NCBI GenBank assembly: GCA_026417375.1
Contig: JAOADJ010000011.1
Span: 29,602-93,601 of the forward strand
Direction: 5' to 3'
Source: Melioribacteraceae bacterium
Lineage (GTDB): Bacteria > Bacteroidota > Ignavibacteria > Ignavibacteriales > Melioribacteraceae
DNA: 64,000 bases
A program made the position numbers and the translations under genes. Under the pieces are notes generated by a model. The model saw only the letters and a list, made by a program, of their open reading frames with translations. It was not told the origin of the DNA and did not search any database. Positions 52,419 to 62,074 of the stretch are shown piece by piece (position 1 is the stretch's first letter; each line of letters opens with the position of its first letter).

Positions 52419-52739
52419 TTATTCCTCGTCAATTGTTTTATAGATTGTCATTCTGGGAGTAACATTAATTTTTTCGATTGTTGTTTTAGTGATTTTAGTT
52501 TTCTGAATTTTACCGGGCTTTGTAATAGTCTCAAATTTTCCACTGTTTAATTGAACAATTTTTAGTGATTCATTTTTCTTTTGGTTCTTGGAATTTAAGT
52601 TTGTTATAATTGGTAATGGGTTGTTAAAATTATAACCATATAATTTTATCTTATAGTATTTCATGCCAGCATAAAACATTAAAGAAGATAAAAGTAATAC
52701 CAAACCAAATAATTCAAATAAAAGAATTGTAAGTGTCAT
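52419..52739 (-). CDS. small membrane-anchored hypothetical protein
   Basis: A 106-residue protein with one N-terminal membrane helix (about 4-26) and a basic, Lys/Thr-rich tail (KPGKIQKTKITKTTIEKINV). No family recognised. AAGGAAG precedes the ATG. It is followed at once by the 66-residue gene, and both may serve the envelope. A palindrome at 52838-52862 lies about 100 bases upstream and could be part of its control region. Confidence 0.5.
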   Translation of the reverse strand: MTLTILLFELFGLVLLLSSLMFYAGMKYYKIKLYGYNFNNPLPIITNLNSKNQKKNESLKIVQLNSGKFETITKPGKIQKTKITKTTIEKINVTPRMTIYKTIDEE

Positions 52740-52837
52740 TTTTTTTACTTCCTTAATTTTTCTGGTGTAAAAATCAGAAATGACGATAAGGTTTAGTATA
52801 GTAGTTTGTGTGAAAGATTTGTAGTTGTTTTTGTTTT

Positions 52838-52870
52838 ACTTGTCACATAAAATGTGACAAGTATTTTTTT
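52838..52870 (+). terminator. perfect 11-bp hairpin with T-run between divergent-looking blocks
   Basis: ACTTGTCACAT and ATGTGACAAGT pair perfectly around AAA and are followed on the plus strand by ATTTTTTT. It is shaped as a plus-strand terminator, yet the genes on both sides are minus-strand. It is just 5 bases beyond the end of the PKD gene, so it may instead be a protein-binding palindrome or protect that mRNA's 3' end. Confidence 0.5.
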
Positions 52871-52874
52871 GAAG

Positions 52875-55800
52875 TTATTTGTTGTTATTTATCTGAATTG
52901 TTTTAGTTAAAATAGCAAAACGGTTAGAAGTTTCTGAATCATCTTCGACTAACAATTTAATATTATAAACACCTTCGTTTTGTAATCTGATTTCATCAAT
53001 TTTATTTGAGGAATAAAATTTATCATTAATGAACCACTTGTAATTAATAATTTTCCCATCAGAATCACTGGATAAAGAAGCATCTAATTTTATTAATTCA
53101 TTAGTCTGATAAATGTTATTAACATTAAACTCTGGAATAGGTGAAGAATTAATTTGAATGTCTAATTCATCTATATCGAAATTTTGTTTTGTGCTGGTTT
53201 CATCCTGAACTTTAAGTTTTATTTTGAATTTACCACTTTTTGAAAAGCTGTGATAAACTTTAATTCCTTCTGAAGTAGTACCATCACCAAAATCCCATAT
53301 GTATTTACTGATTTTACCATTAATATCGTAAGATAATGAAGCATCAAAAAATATAAGTTCATTTAATGCTGCTTTTTTAGTTGTTTTAATTTTAGCAACT
53401 GGTTTTTTATTAACATAAATTGAAGAAGAAGATGAAGATGAGTTACAATCATTTTTAATATCTGTATGAATTTTTAAAGTAACAATATAATTTCCAAAGT
53501 TTTTATAAATATGTTCCACTAATTTTCCGTTAGCTTTGTTACCATCACCAAAATCCCATTCATATTTTGTAATAATTCCATTTGGAGTAAAACTTTTAGA
53601 TGCATCAAAAATTAATTTTGTGTTTTCATCAGTTGAATCCTGAACTGTAAAATTTGCAACTGGTCCATCATAAACATTAACAATTAATTCATCTTTCGAA
53701 ACATTATTACAATCACTTTTAGAGTCACCGGTAACAGTTAAAACAACTTTGTATGTTCCTACTTTTTCATAAATATGTCTTGGCTTTTCACCGCCACCAA
53801 TTTCACCATCACCAAAATCCCAGATGTAAGAATTAATAATTCCATCAATATCTGTAGATTTAGAACCATCAAATTGAACTGGTACACCAACACAAGCATT
53901 AATATCAGCACCGGCATTTGCATGTGGTGTATCAATTACTTTAATAACTTTTGAATCAACTCCGGAATTGCATGGTAAATTGGAATCATCGGTAACTTTG
54001 AGAACAACATTGTAAATGCCTGCTTTATCAAATGTTTTAACTATTGTTCCGCCTTTGTATTTAGTTGAATCACTAAAAATCCATTCATATGTAAGTATTC
54101 TATTGTTGAATGATTTTGAGTTGAGGCCATTAAAAATTGTTAAATCTTGTGTACAAACAATTGTATCATGCCCTGCATCAGCAATTGGAGGTTGATGAAT
54201 TATAATGTTAATTAATTGTTTTGAAATTGAATTTGATAAACCTTGCATATCATTGATAGTCAATAAAACCGGAAATGTTCCAGCATCTTTGAAGTAATAA
54301 AAAATACTTGCACCAGTTAATGAATCATTTGATTGTGGAAAAAACCATGTAAAGTAAATTTGATCTCCATCTTGGTCATAAGAATTACTAGCATCGAAGT
54401 GAATTAATTTTTCGCAAGTAAAAATTTCATTTGTTGTTCTGATTATCGGCGAGCTGTTAATTTTTATTAATACAGTATCGCTTGCAATTGAGTTTTCAAC
54501 TTTGGAATTATCTTCAACTTGAAGAATTATTTTGTATATACCCGGTTTGGAAAATGATTTTTCAACTATTTTGCTATTAAATTTATTTTCATCAATAGTC
54601 CAAAAATAGTTTACAATTTTACCATCAGAATCAAATGAAGAACTTGCATCAAATTTAATTTTCTGATTTGGAATTGCTTTATTGATACAATTTATTTTTG
54701 CAACTGGTTGTTTATTAACAATTATTAAAGCTGAATCGATATCTTTTAGTGGTTTTACAAAATCGTCTTCAACTTCTAATTTAACAATATATTTTCCCGG
54801 TTCTAAAAATGTATGTTCAAAATCGAATTCTTTACTAATTAAATTATTATTCAAAAACCATTTTACCTTTGAAATTTTACCATCTGGATCAATTGAATTG
54901 TTTGCTGAAAATTTTATTGTTTTGTTTGAAGATATTAAATAATCTTTACCAGCATCAGCAATAGGTTTTTTATTAATAATTACAAAGCTGGTATCAATTG
55001 AAAAATTATTTTTAACATTTGTATCATCAAAAACATTTAATGTAACAAAATATTTTCCGGGCAATTTATATGTATGCCAAACTTTTTGATTTGATGAAGT
55101 TGTTCCGTCGCCAAAATCCCAAAGATATTTTGTAATCTTTCCATCTTCATCATATGATTTTGAAGCATCAAAAAATACTTTGTTTTCGATAACATATTTC
55201 TCGTTTTCAATTATTGCTTTTGGGTTTGAATTAACAATTACTTTTATCAAAGTTGAATCAGAATTATTTATCATTTCCGAATCATCTTTTATTATAAGTT
55301 TAACATTATAAATTCCTGCTTTAATGAATTTGTATTTAGTTATAGCACCTTCATAAATTTTATTATTAATTAACCACATATACGAAATAATTTTACCATC
55401 CTTGTCAAAAGATTTAGTTGCATCAAAAGTAATTTCATCATTTTCTGCTATTAAATACTTTTGGTTTGTAATTGGTAAAGGAGGATTATTTATTATTACT
55501 TTTATAATTTCTTCTGAAGATTTATTAATAGCTGTAGAATTATCTGTTACAATGAGTTTAACAAAATAAATTCCCGGTTTTGGAAAACTATAATCAGTTT
55601 TTATTTCACTTTTGCTTGTTCTGTTATCAAAACTCCATAAATATGTTTCTATGTTTCCATCTGTGTCGTAACAATCACTTGCATCAAATATTATTTTTTC
55701 ATTTGGTGCAGCATGTATTTCTTTTTTTGTTTTGATAATTGGTTGAGCATTCACAGTGATTAATAAACTATCATATGAAAAATTGCAATCATATTCAAAG

Positions 55801-57104
55801 TCGTCAGTCACTTTTAATTTTACAAAATATTTCCCCGGAGTTGAATATTTGTGAATCACACTTTTTCCTTGATTATTGTTTCCATCTCCAAAATCCCACT
55901 CATAAAATTTAATATAACCATCATCATCAAAAGATTGAGAAGCATCAAACATAATATTTTCATTAGGAGCTAAAGTTTTAACGTCACTAATTTTTGCGTG
56001 AGGAAGTTTGTTAATTTTAAAATTTATTGACTTAACAATTGCTCTTGTAATTGAGTTAGATCCTTTTTCTGCATAAAGTTGACAAGTATAATTGCCAGCT
56101 GTATCGAATGTTTTTTCACAATAAGCATTATTGAAAACTGAACCATCTTCAAATTGCCATAAATATTTCTGATTATTAAAATCATCAGTAAAAAAAGTAA
56201 TCTTGTTGCAAGTATGATATTTTATAGAATTGTTAACATTTGGCAAATCGGGCAACAAAGAATAATTATGATTTAGATTTATTGATATTGGATTAGAATT
56301 TGAATCGGTAAGGTAAAAAGTTAAATCATTGTATTGAATATTGATTTTATAAAAGTTAATAGCAACTGGATTATTTTTTTCAAACTGAGATAAATTAATT
56401 AAAATACTATTCCAATCGGTTTTTATATTATCATATAACATTTCTCTGTTTTTTAGAATTGAACTGTAAGAGAATTTTGCACCATCAAAATCAAAAGTAT
56501 TTAAAATTATGTTGTCATGAGTGTTTTCAGCTATAAAAGAAATTATTTCATTTGTTGAATATAAACGAATAGTAGGTTGAAAAGAATAAACTTTTAATTG
56601 GTCTATCAATTCTTTCGAGTCTGCATTTAATAAACGAATTTTAAATGTATTGCCATCGTTCCCACTTGTTCCGGTTATAAGCAAAGAAAATTTATTTCCG
56701 CTGAGTGAATCACCTGAAAACCTAACAAGATCAATCCATTGATCATCATATTCATACTCATTACTAAATGTTTTTGAATAAATATGTTGAGGTAGCAACG
56801 AAGTATTAGCTTTTATGTTTGAAGTTATTTGTTGTTCGGTTAATTCTCCTTTGTATAAGGAGAATCTAAATTGTGAATTGTAATCACCAAATTGTGAGTC
56901 ATTTTTTCCGATGCAATCAGGATCAAAAATTTGAAGCAGTAAATTTTTATAAGTACTGTTTTGTAATTCAAAATTAATGATTTGAAAATAATTAGGATCT
57001 CCCTCTGATTTATTTGCCTGGGGACCATAATTTACAAACCAAATATTTTCTTGTGAAAAAATAACAGTTGAAAAAAATAAAAGTAATTTTAAAACGTTTT
57101 TCAT
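52875..57104 (-). CDS. large secreted protein with about 13 PKD domains
   Basis: A 1409-residue exported protein: signal peptide (VLKLLLFFSTVIFSQ), a unique N-terminal region of about 330 residues, then about 13 PKD-type beta-sandwich repeats to the end. The best copies carry YEWDFGDGN, HxY and GxYxVxLxVxD; others keep only the W..F frame (e.g. YKWFINDKF). PKD arrays are stalk or adhesion modules of surface proteins and gliding systems. No type IX sorting tail is present, so how it is held outside is unclear. It follows the LysM/FecR gene by 5 bases. Confidence 0.85.
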   Translation of the reverse strand: MKNVLKLLLFFSTVIFSQENIWFVNYGPQANKSEGDPNYFQIINFELQNSTYKNLLLQIFDPDCIGKNDSQFGDYNSQFRFSLYKGELTEQQITSNIKANTSLLPQHIYSKTFSNEYEYDDQWIDLVRFSGDSLSGNKFSLLITGTSGNDGNTFKIRLLNADSKELIDQLKVYSFQPTIRLYSTNEIISFIAENTHDNIILNTFDFDGAKFSYSSILKNREMLYDNIKTDWNSILINLSQFEKNNPVAINFYKINIQYNDLTFYLTDSNSNPISINLNHNYSLLPDLPNVNNSIKYHTCNKITFFTDDFNNQKYLWQFEDGSVFNNAYCEKTFDTAGNYTCQLYAEKGSNSITRAIVKSINFKINKLPHAKISDVKTLAPNENIMFDASQSFDDDGYIKFYEWDFGDGNNNQGKSVIHKYSTPGKYFVKLKVTDDFEYDCNFSYDSLLITVNAQPIIKTKKEIHAAPNEKIIFDASDCYDTDGNIETYLWSFDNRTSKSEIKTDYSFPKPGIYFVKLIVTDNSTAINKSSEEIIKVIINNPPLPITNQKYLIAENDEITFDATKSFDKDGKIISYMWLINNKIYEGAITKYKFIKAGIYNVKLIIKDDSEMINNSDSTLIKVIVNSNPKAIIENEKYVIENKVFFDASKSYDEDGKITKYLWDFGDGTTSSNQKVWHTYKLPGKYFVTLNVFDDTNVKNNFSIDTSFVIINKKPIADAGKDYLISSNKTIKFSANNSIDPDGKISKVKWFLNNNLISKEFDFEHTFLEPGKYIVKLEVEDDFVKPLKDIDSALIIVNKQPVAKINCINKAIPNQKIKFDASSSFDSDGKIVNYFWTIDENKFNSKIVEKSFSKPGIYKIILQVEDNSKVENSIASDTVLIKINSSPIIRTTNEIFTCEKLIHFDASNSYDQDGDQIYFTWFFPQSNDSLTGASIFYYFKDAGTFPVLLTINDMQGLSNSISKQLINIIIHQPPIADAGHDTIVCTQDLTIFNGLNSKSFNNRILTYEWIFSDSTKYKGGTIVKTFDKAGIYNVVLKVTDDSNLPCNSGVDSKVIKVIDTPHANAGADINACVGVPVQFDGSKSTDIDGIINSYIWDFGDGEIGGGEKPRHIYEKVGTYKVVLTVTGDSKSDCNNVSKDELIVNVYDGPVANFTVQDSTDENTKLIFDASKSFTPNGIITKYEWDFGDGNKANGKLVEHIYKNFGNYIVTLKIHTDIKNDCNSSSSSSSIYVNKKPVAKIKTTKKAALNELIFFDASLSYDINGKISKYIWDFGDGTTSEGIKVYHSFSKSGKFKIKLKVQDETSTKQNFDIDELDIQINSSPIPEFNVNNIYQTNELIKLDASLSSDSDGKIINYKWFINDKFYSSNKIDEIRLQNEGVYNIKLLVEDDSETSNRFAILTKTIQINNNK

Positions 57105-57109
57105 TTTAT

Positions 57110-59401
57110 TTAATTATTTATTTGATACAATCTTTGATTATCAATTTTATCTTTTAAGAGTATTGAAATTAACTTTGGTTTTGAAAAAGATTTATTTATG
57201 AATTTTACTTTATAACTTTTATTTAATTTATCATAGGTTAAAGTTTCTTTTCTTTTTTCAGAATCAATTGTAATTTCAGCCAAAGCTGTATTAGCTAATT
57301 CAGATTCATCTTCGGCTTTAATAGTCAGTTCTACCAAATTTAGTTTATTATCAACATTAAACGAGTGAGAAATATATTTTGGTGGTGTTGAATCAAAGTA
57401 AATATTCTTAATTAATCGGGTTGAATTATTTGCTTCATCAATTGCATAAAACTCAAGCACATTATTTTTTTCATTTAAAGAAATTGTTTGTGAAAAATTA
57501 CCTGTAGAATCGATAAAAACTGAATTATTATTTATTAGTAAAGTTTTACAATCAATCACTTTGCCACTTATTTGTAAATCTTTTTTATTTGTTAAAAGTG
57601 GAAAGTCATTGTTAAATTTAATTTCAGGTGAAACATTATCTTTTATTAAAAGAAAATTTATTTCTCTGTAATTACCAGCAGGAGTTTTTATTGTTATCAA
57701 ATAATCTTCTTTAATATTTTCGGTTTTTACTATGAAATAAAAATTACCGAGAGAATCAGCATAAGTAGTTTGTTCATTTCCACTTTTTTGATTTACTAAT
57801 TTTATGAATGAATATGAATTAGTTCTTAATCTTAAATTAATTAATGTAGAATTTGTTTTCTTAATAAATTCATTACCGATTTTTTTATCTTCATCAAATA
57901 AATCAACAACAGATTTGTTTTCATAGTAAACATTTAGTGTCGTTGTGTTTGATTTATTGGACTTATTAGTTGAAGTAATATTTAACTTATTATAACCAGG
58001 TTTTAAAAATAGTTTTACTTCAAAATAATTATCTTTTGTTATTGCTGTTAAGTCATTTACCTTAACCTTGCAATTCTCATCTGTTTTTCCTTTGATAATT
58101 AACAAAGAATCTTTTGTGTTAAAATTATCATAAGGGTGAAGAATAATTAGTTGAGGTAGTGATGAATTTATTTTAACTGCGAACGCTTTTGGTTCAGAGT
58201 AAATTCCGGGTAAACCAAAATCATCAACTGAACAGACTCTCCAATATTTTATTCCATCAGTTATGTTGTGTACGCCGATTATAGTTGTGTCAATATTTTT
58301 GATTTGAGAATAAATATTTTTAAAACTATCATCTTCAGCAATTTCTAACCAATAATTTTTTGCTTTATCAACTTTAGACCAGGAAAAAATTATTGATGAA
58401 GATGAGAATAACTCATTATTATTTGGATAAATTAATTCAGGTGGTGATAATAAATTAATTGGTTTAAGAGGGGGTTTACTTTCTTCTACAATTGTTCCCT
58501 GATTTCTTTTTATTGATACAATTGAATCATTCGAACTTATTTCGATAGTACCTTGATAATTAGAAAATTTTGAAACTTTGTTATTCTTTTCTACCCAAAA
58601 ATATTTTGAATTAATTTTTGTTTTTACACCTTGGATTTCTAAGTCAAATTTTTTCTTTGGTGAATTATACAGCATTGCATAAGCATTTCCTTTTTCAACT
58701 TTTACTTTGGATTCTGTTTTGTTTGTCAAGAAGTCAAATTTTGAATGCTGAATTATAGCTTGTGAGTTTTCATTTAATTTAATTTGATTTAAATCGTAAA
58801 AGGTAATTTTGGCTAATGATTTAGCAAGAGTTCTGGCTAAATCATTTTCCTTTAGGTTTTCTAAAATATTTATATCATTCCATTTAATAGCAGAGGGTAA
58901 AAGTTTTTGAACTGTTCCAACTTTATAGGAAAGAATTGCATCAATTGTTTTTTCTCTCATTTCTTTTGTTTTAACATAGGCTGATTTTGATTCAGTAATA
59001 ATTTCATTACATATATTATCTAATTTATAAAACTCATATTCTCTTTTAAGTTTATAAGCATCATTTAGTTTTGAAATAGCCGAACTAATTAATTCTTCTG
59101 CTAAAACTTTTGCACCAATATCAATTGCATCTTTTACTGATTTTTCTGCAGTGCTAAACTTTTTTAATATATCATTAATTTTTTTCGATGGTATTTTTAG
59201 TGGAGCACCAATTTGTGGAATTTCATTTATGTTATAGTTATTTAACTTAAGAATTGCAGGCCATAAATTAGCATCACCAAATTCCGTTTTTGCAATTTGT
59301 CTTAAGTCTGTTTTGGAATCATAGATAATTATCTTTTCTTGGGAAAAGAGATTGCTAAAGAAAAATAAAAATAAAATAAATATTGATTTACATTTGTTCA
59401 T
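57110..59401 (-). CDS. exported LysM / FecR / Ig-like multidomain protein
   Basis: A 763-residue secreted protein. After the signal peptide (IFILFLFFFSNLFSQ) comes a LysM-like domain at about 24-71 (RQIAKTEFGDANLWPAILKL, then IPQIGAPLKIPS). A helical region (about 75-200) follows, then a FecR-like beta domain (about 230-315, AYAMLYNSPKKKFDLEIQG) and several Ig/fibronectin-like modules (YWLEIAEDDSFKNIY, YWRVCSVDDFGLPG). LysM suggests peptidoglycan binding. It overlaps the sensor kinase gene by 14 bases and leads into the PKD gene, so the three likely form one operon. Its role is unknown. Confidence 0.78.
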   Translation of the reverse strand: MNKCKSIFILFLFFFSNLFSQEKIIIYDSKTDLRQIAKTEFGDANLWPAILKLNNYNINEIPQIGAPLKIPSKKINDILKKFSTAEKSVKDAIDIGAKVLAEELISSAISKLNDAYKLKREYEFYKLDNICNEIITESKSAYVKTKEMREKTIDAILSYKVGTVQKLLPSAIKWNDINILENLKENDLARTLAKSLAKITFYDLNQIKLNENSQAIIQHSKFDFLTNKTESKVKVEKGNAYAMLYNSPKKKFDLEIQGVKTKINSKYFWVEKNNKVSKFSNYQGTIEISSNDSIVSIKRNQGTIVEESKPPLKPINLLSPPELIYPNNNELFSSSSIIFSWSKVDKAKNYWLEIAEDDSFKNIYSQIKNIDTTIIGVHNITDGIKYWRVCSVDDFGLPGIYSEPKAFAVKINSSLPQLIILHPYDNFNTKDSLLIIKGKTDENCKVKVNDLTAITKDNYFEVKLFLKPGYNKLNITSTNKSNKSNTTTLNVYYENKSVVDLFDEDKKIGNEFIKKTNSTLINLRLRTNSYSFIKLVNQKSGNEQTTYADSLGNFYFIVKTENIKEDYLITIKTPAGNYREINFLLIKDNVSPEIKFNNDFPLLTNKKDLQISGKVIDCKTLLINNNSVFIDSTGNFSQTISLNEKNNVLEFYAIDEANNSTRLIKNIYFDSTPPKYISHSFNVDNKLNLVELTIKAEDESELANTALAEITIDSEKRKETLTYDKLNKSYKVKFINKSFSKPKLISILLKDKIDNQRLYQINN

Positions 59402-61325
59402 TATTATTTTGAGATAAAAATGAAATTATAAATTCAGCACCCTTACCAGGTTCACTGTTTAAAGTAATTTTACCATCCATCATTTCAACAAGTTTTTTTA
59501 CAATTGATAATCCTAGTCCGGTTGAATGTTCACCAGCAGTTGGTCTGGCTGATAATCTTGCAAATTTTTTAAATAATTTTTTCTTATCCTCTTCAGTAAA
59601 TCCGGGTCCTTCATCTTTAATTGAAATATCAATCATATTACTGTAAGATGAATTTCTGACTGTTATTGTAATAGATTTTTTTGGTTGAGAAAATTTAATA
59701 GCATTTGAAAGAATATTTTGAATTATTTGATAAGTTAAATTATTATCAGCAATAATTTTTGGTTCTGAAAGTTCGAAAGATTTAATTAGTGTAATATTTT
59801 TGTTGGAAAGACTTTCTTTGAATTGATTAATTATATCTTCAATTATTGGTAACAATAAAATTGGTTTAATGTTTGTATTTAATTTTCCTTGTTCAATAGC
59901 ATTTACATCAAGCAAATTCTTTACAATAAAAAACATTCTTTCAGATGCTTTTATTATTTCAGTTAAAAAATCGTCATGTTGTTCTTTGCTAATTTCTGTG
60001 TCATTCTTTAGAATATCAGCAAAAGCACTAACAGCGGTAAGTGGATTCTTTAAATCGTGAGCAGCAATACCTAAAAACTCATTTTTTTCTTCATTTAGCT
60101 CTAACACTCTTTGATAAGCTTTTTTCAATTCATTGTTCGCTTCATAAAGTTCACGGGTTCTTTCTTCAACTTTTAATTCAAGATTTTTACTATAATCCTG
60201 CAACTGTTCTTTTTGCTGTTCAATTTCCTGAATATATTTTTGTAACTGATTAGCCATTTGCGATAAAGAGGAATTTAATAATCCAATTGAATCCTTTGCA
60301 GTATATTCTATAGGTAAATTGAAATTTCCCTCGGCAATTTTTTTTGCTCCCAATGATAATTTTTCAATTGGTTTGCTTATTTCAAGTTTTGAAAATGTAA
60401 ATGAAATTATCAACATTAACATTGTTGTAATACTTATAAAAAAACCAATAAAAATAATAAAGTCATTTACAGTTGCATAAGCTGAATTTTCATCTATAAT
60501 ACCAACAACAACCCATTTAACTTCTTTTGGATAACCAAAAGCAACAACAAATTTTTTATTATTACCAAAGTCGTAATTATTTATTAAACCAATATTATTT
60601 TTTTGAAACAATTGCGAAGTGGCATCTTCAATTATTTTATTATTTATATTACCTGTAAATTCATTAGAAAGAAATATTTCTTTTTTAATGTCTAAAACAA
60701 TAGCTTTTCCAACTTTATTTATCAAATTGTTTTCTAGTTTTTTGACAACTTTATCTAAGTTTGTTTGAATAATAATATAAAACTCTTTACTGTTTTGAAA
60801 ATTTAGAGGAATGATTATAAAATTAGTCCAGATTTGAAATTGTCGGTTATATTTTGGTGTACTTATATAAATATTAGATTCATTCAAAACTTCTTTAAAG
60901 TTTTTCGTATTAAAAAATTCATCTGAAAAATCAATTTTAATATTTCTGTTATCTTTATAAGAAGAAAAAATTGTTTCATAATATTTTCCATTTTTAACAA
61001 ACAATTCAACAGAAATTAAATCTTCGCTTTCTTTAATAAAGGTTGAAATAAAATAAATTTTTTGGTCTAAGGTAAGACTTGAATTCTCAATACTTTTTTG
61101 AATAATAAACGCAGTTTCGAGATTTTTTTTAATTGTGTTGTCTATTGTTGATATAATATCATTTGTAAGAAATATAAGTTGACTATTAATACTACTTTTA
61201 AATTCTTCTTTAACAAAATTTACAACTTTATAACTAATTAATATACTTGGAAAGGCACCTAGAATTATAACAAGAATGATAAGTTTAATTTGCCATGAAA
61301 CTTTTTTGAATATCTTTAACTTCAT
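59388..61325 (-). CDS. membrane sensor histidine kinase (Cache-HAMP-HisKA-HATPase)
   Basis: A 645-residue kinase. Membrane helices at about 14-32 and 280-303 enclose a periplasmic sensor of Cache type. A HAMP domain (EISKPIEKLSLGAKKIAEGN), a coiled coil (about 355-410) and HisKA follow, with His423 in AAHDLKNPLTAVSAFADIL. The ATPase has the N box NILSNAIKFS, G1 DEGPGFTEED and G2 STGLGLSIVKKLVE. It is divergent from the response regulator at 61418 (92-base gap), a likely partner, and overlaps the LysM/FecR gene, whose product may be linked to the signal. Confidence 0.92.
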   Translation of the reverse strand: MKLKIFKKVSWQIKLIILVIILGAFPSILISYKVVNFVKEEFKSSINSQLIFLTNDIISTIDNTIKKNLETAFIIQKSIENSSLTLDQKIYFISTFIKESEDLISVELFVKNGKYYETIFSSYKDNRNIKIDFSDEFFNTKNFKEVLNESNIYISTPKYNRQFQIWTNFIIIPLNFQNSKEFYIIIQTNLDKVVKKLENNLINKVGKAIVLDIKKEIFLSNEFTGNINNKIIEDATSQLFQKNNIGLINNYDFGNNKKFVVAFGYPKEVKWVVVGIIDENSAYATVNDFIIFIGFFISITTMLMLIISFTFSKLEISKPIEKLSLGAKKIAEGNFNLPIEYTAKDSIGLLNSSLSQMANQLQKYIQEIEQQKEQLQDYSKNLELKVEERTRELYEANNELKKAYQRVLELNEEKNEFLGIAAHDLKNPLTAVSAFADILKNDTEISKEQHDDFLTEIIKASERMFFIVKNLLDVNAIEQGKLNTNIKPILLLPIIEDIINQFKESLSNKNITLIKSFELSEPKIIADNNLTYQIIQNILSNAIKFSQPKKSITITVRNSSYSNMIDISIKDEGPGFTEEDKKKLFKKFARLSARPTAGEHSTGLGLSIVKKLVEMMDGKITLNSEPGKGAEFIISFLSQNNNEQM

Positions 61326-61417
61326 ATTTAATATTTTCTTTCAAAATAAATATATCGAATAAAAAAATTATAAGCACTGAATAAAAGAATTTTATTACAT
61401 TTAAATAAAAAGATGTT

Positions 61418-62074
61418 ATGAATATGCAAAAAATTATTATAGCAGATGACCATCCGATGTTAAGAGCCGGACTAGTTCAAACAATTAATAAAGAAGTTGA
61501 TTTGAAAGTTGTTGCTGAATGTGAAAGTGGAGAAGAGTTAATATCTAAAATCCGTGATGAAGATTATGATATTGCGATAATTGATATTGATATGCCCGGC
61601 AGAAATGGAATTGATATTTTGAAAGAAATCAGAAAAGAAAATAAAAAACTACCTGTTTTAATTTTAAGTGGATACGATGAAAAAAATTATGGAATAAGAG
61701 CTATTCAAGCAGGAGCGAATGCATATTTATCAAAAGAAACTGATATTAAAATTATAATTGATACATTACGAAAAATAAAAGGGGGAAAAAAACATATTTC
61801 ACCAGAACTTGCCGAAGCATTAGCGAATCATATTGATTTTACAAGTGATAAACCTCTACACGAAAATTTGTCTGATAGAGAATTAGAAGTGATGATATTA
61901 ATTGCAAAAGGGAAAACAGTTAGTGAAATAGCAGAACAATTATTTTTAAGTGTGAATACAATAAATACATATAGAGCAAGAGTAATGGAAAAACTTAATT
62001 TAAAAACAAACACACAGTTAGCTTTATATGTACTTGAAAATGGATTATTGGATAAAAAACCTTTAACGAAGTAA
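61418..62074 (+). CDS. NarL/FixJ-type response regulator
   Basis: A 218-residue two-domain regulator. The receiver has DDHPMLRAGL, phospho-acceptor Asp56 in IIDIDMPGRNG, and Lys in YLSKETD. The C-terminal LuxR-type helix-turn-helix reads LSDRELEVMILIAKGKTVSE, then LSVNTINTYRARVMEKL. It is divergent from the sensor kinase. Its last 12 bases overlap the 3' end of the GH3 gene on the other strand. DNA targets are not evident. Confidence 0.92.
   Translation: MNMQKIIIADDHPMLRAGLVQTINKEVDLKVVAECESGEELISKIRDEDYDIAIIDIDMPGRNGIDILKEIRKENKKLPVLILSGYDEKNYGIRAIQAGANAYLSKETDIKIIIDTLRKIKGGKKHISPELAEALANHIDFTSDKPLHENLSDRELEVMILIAKGKTVSEIAEQLFLSVNTINTYRARVMEKLNLKTNTQLALYVLENGLLDKKPLTK

Noticed and set aside
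52875..57104. Regularly repeated DNA in the PKD gene that might suggest a CRISPR or tandem-repeat array
   Set aside because: The periodicity comes from diverged protein domains of about 80-90 residues; there are no short identical repeats with unique spacers.
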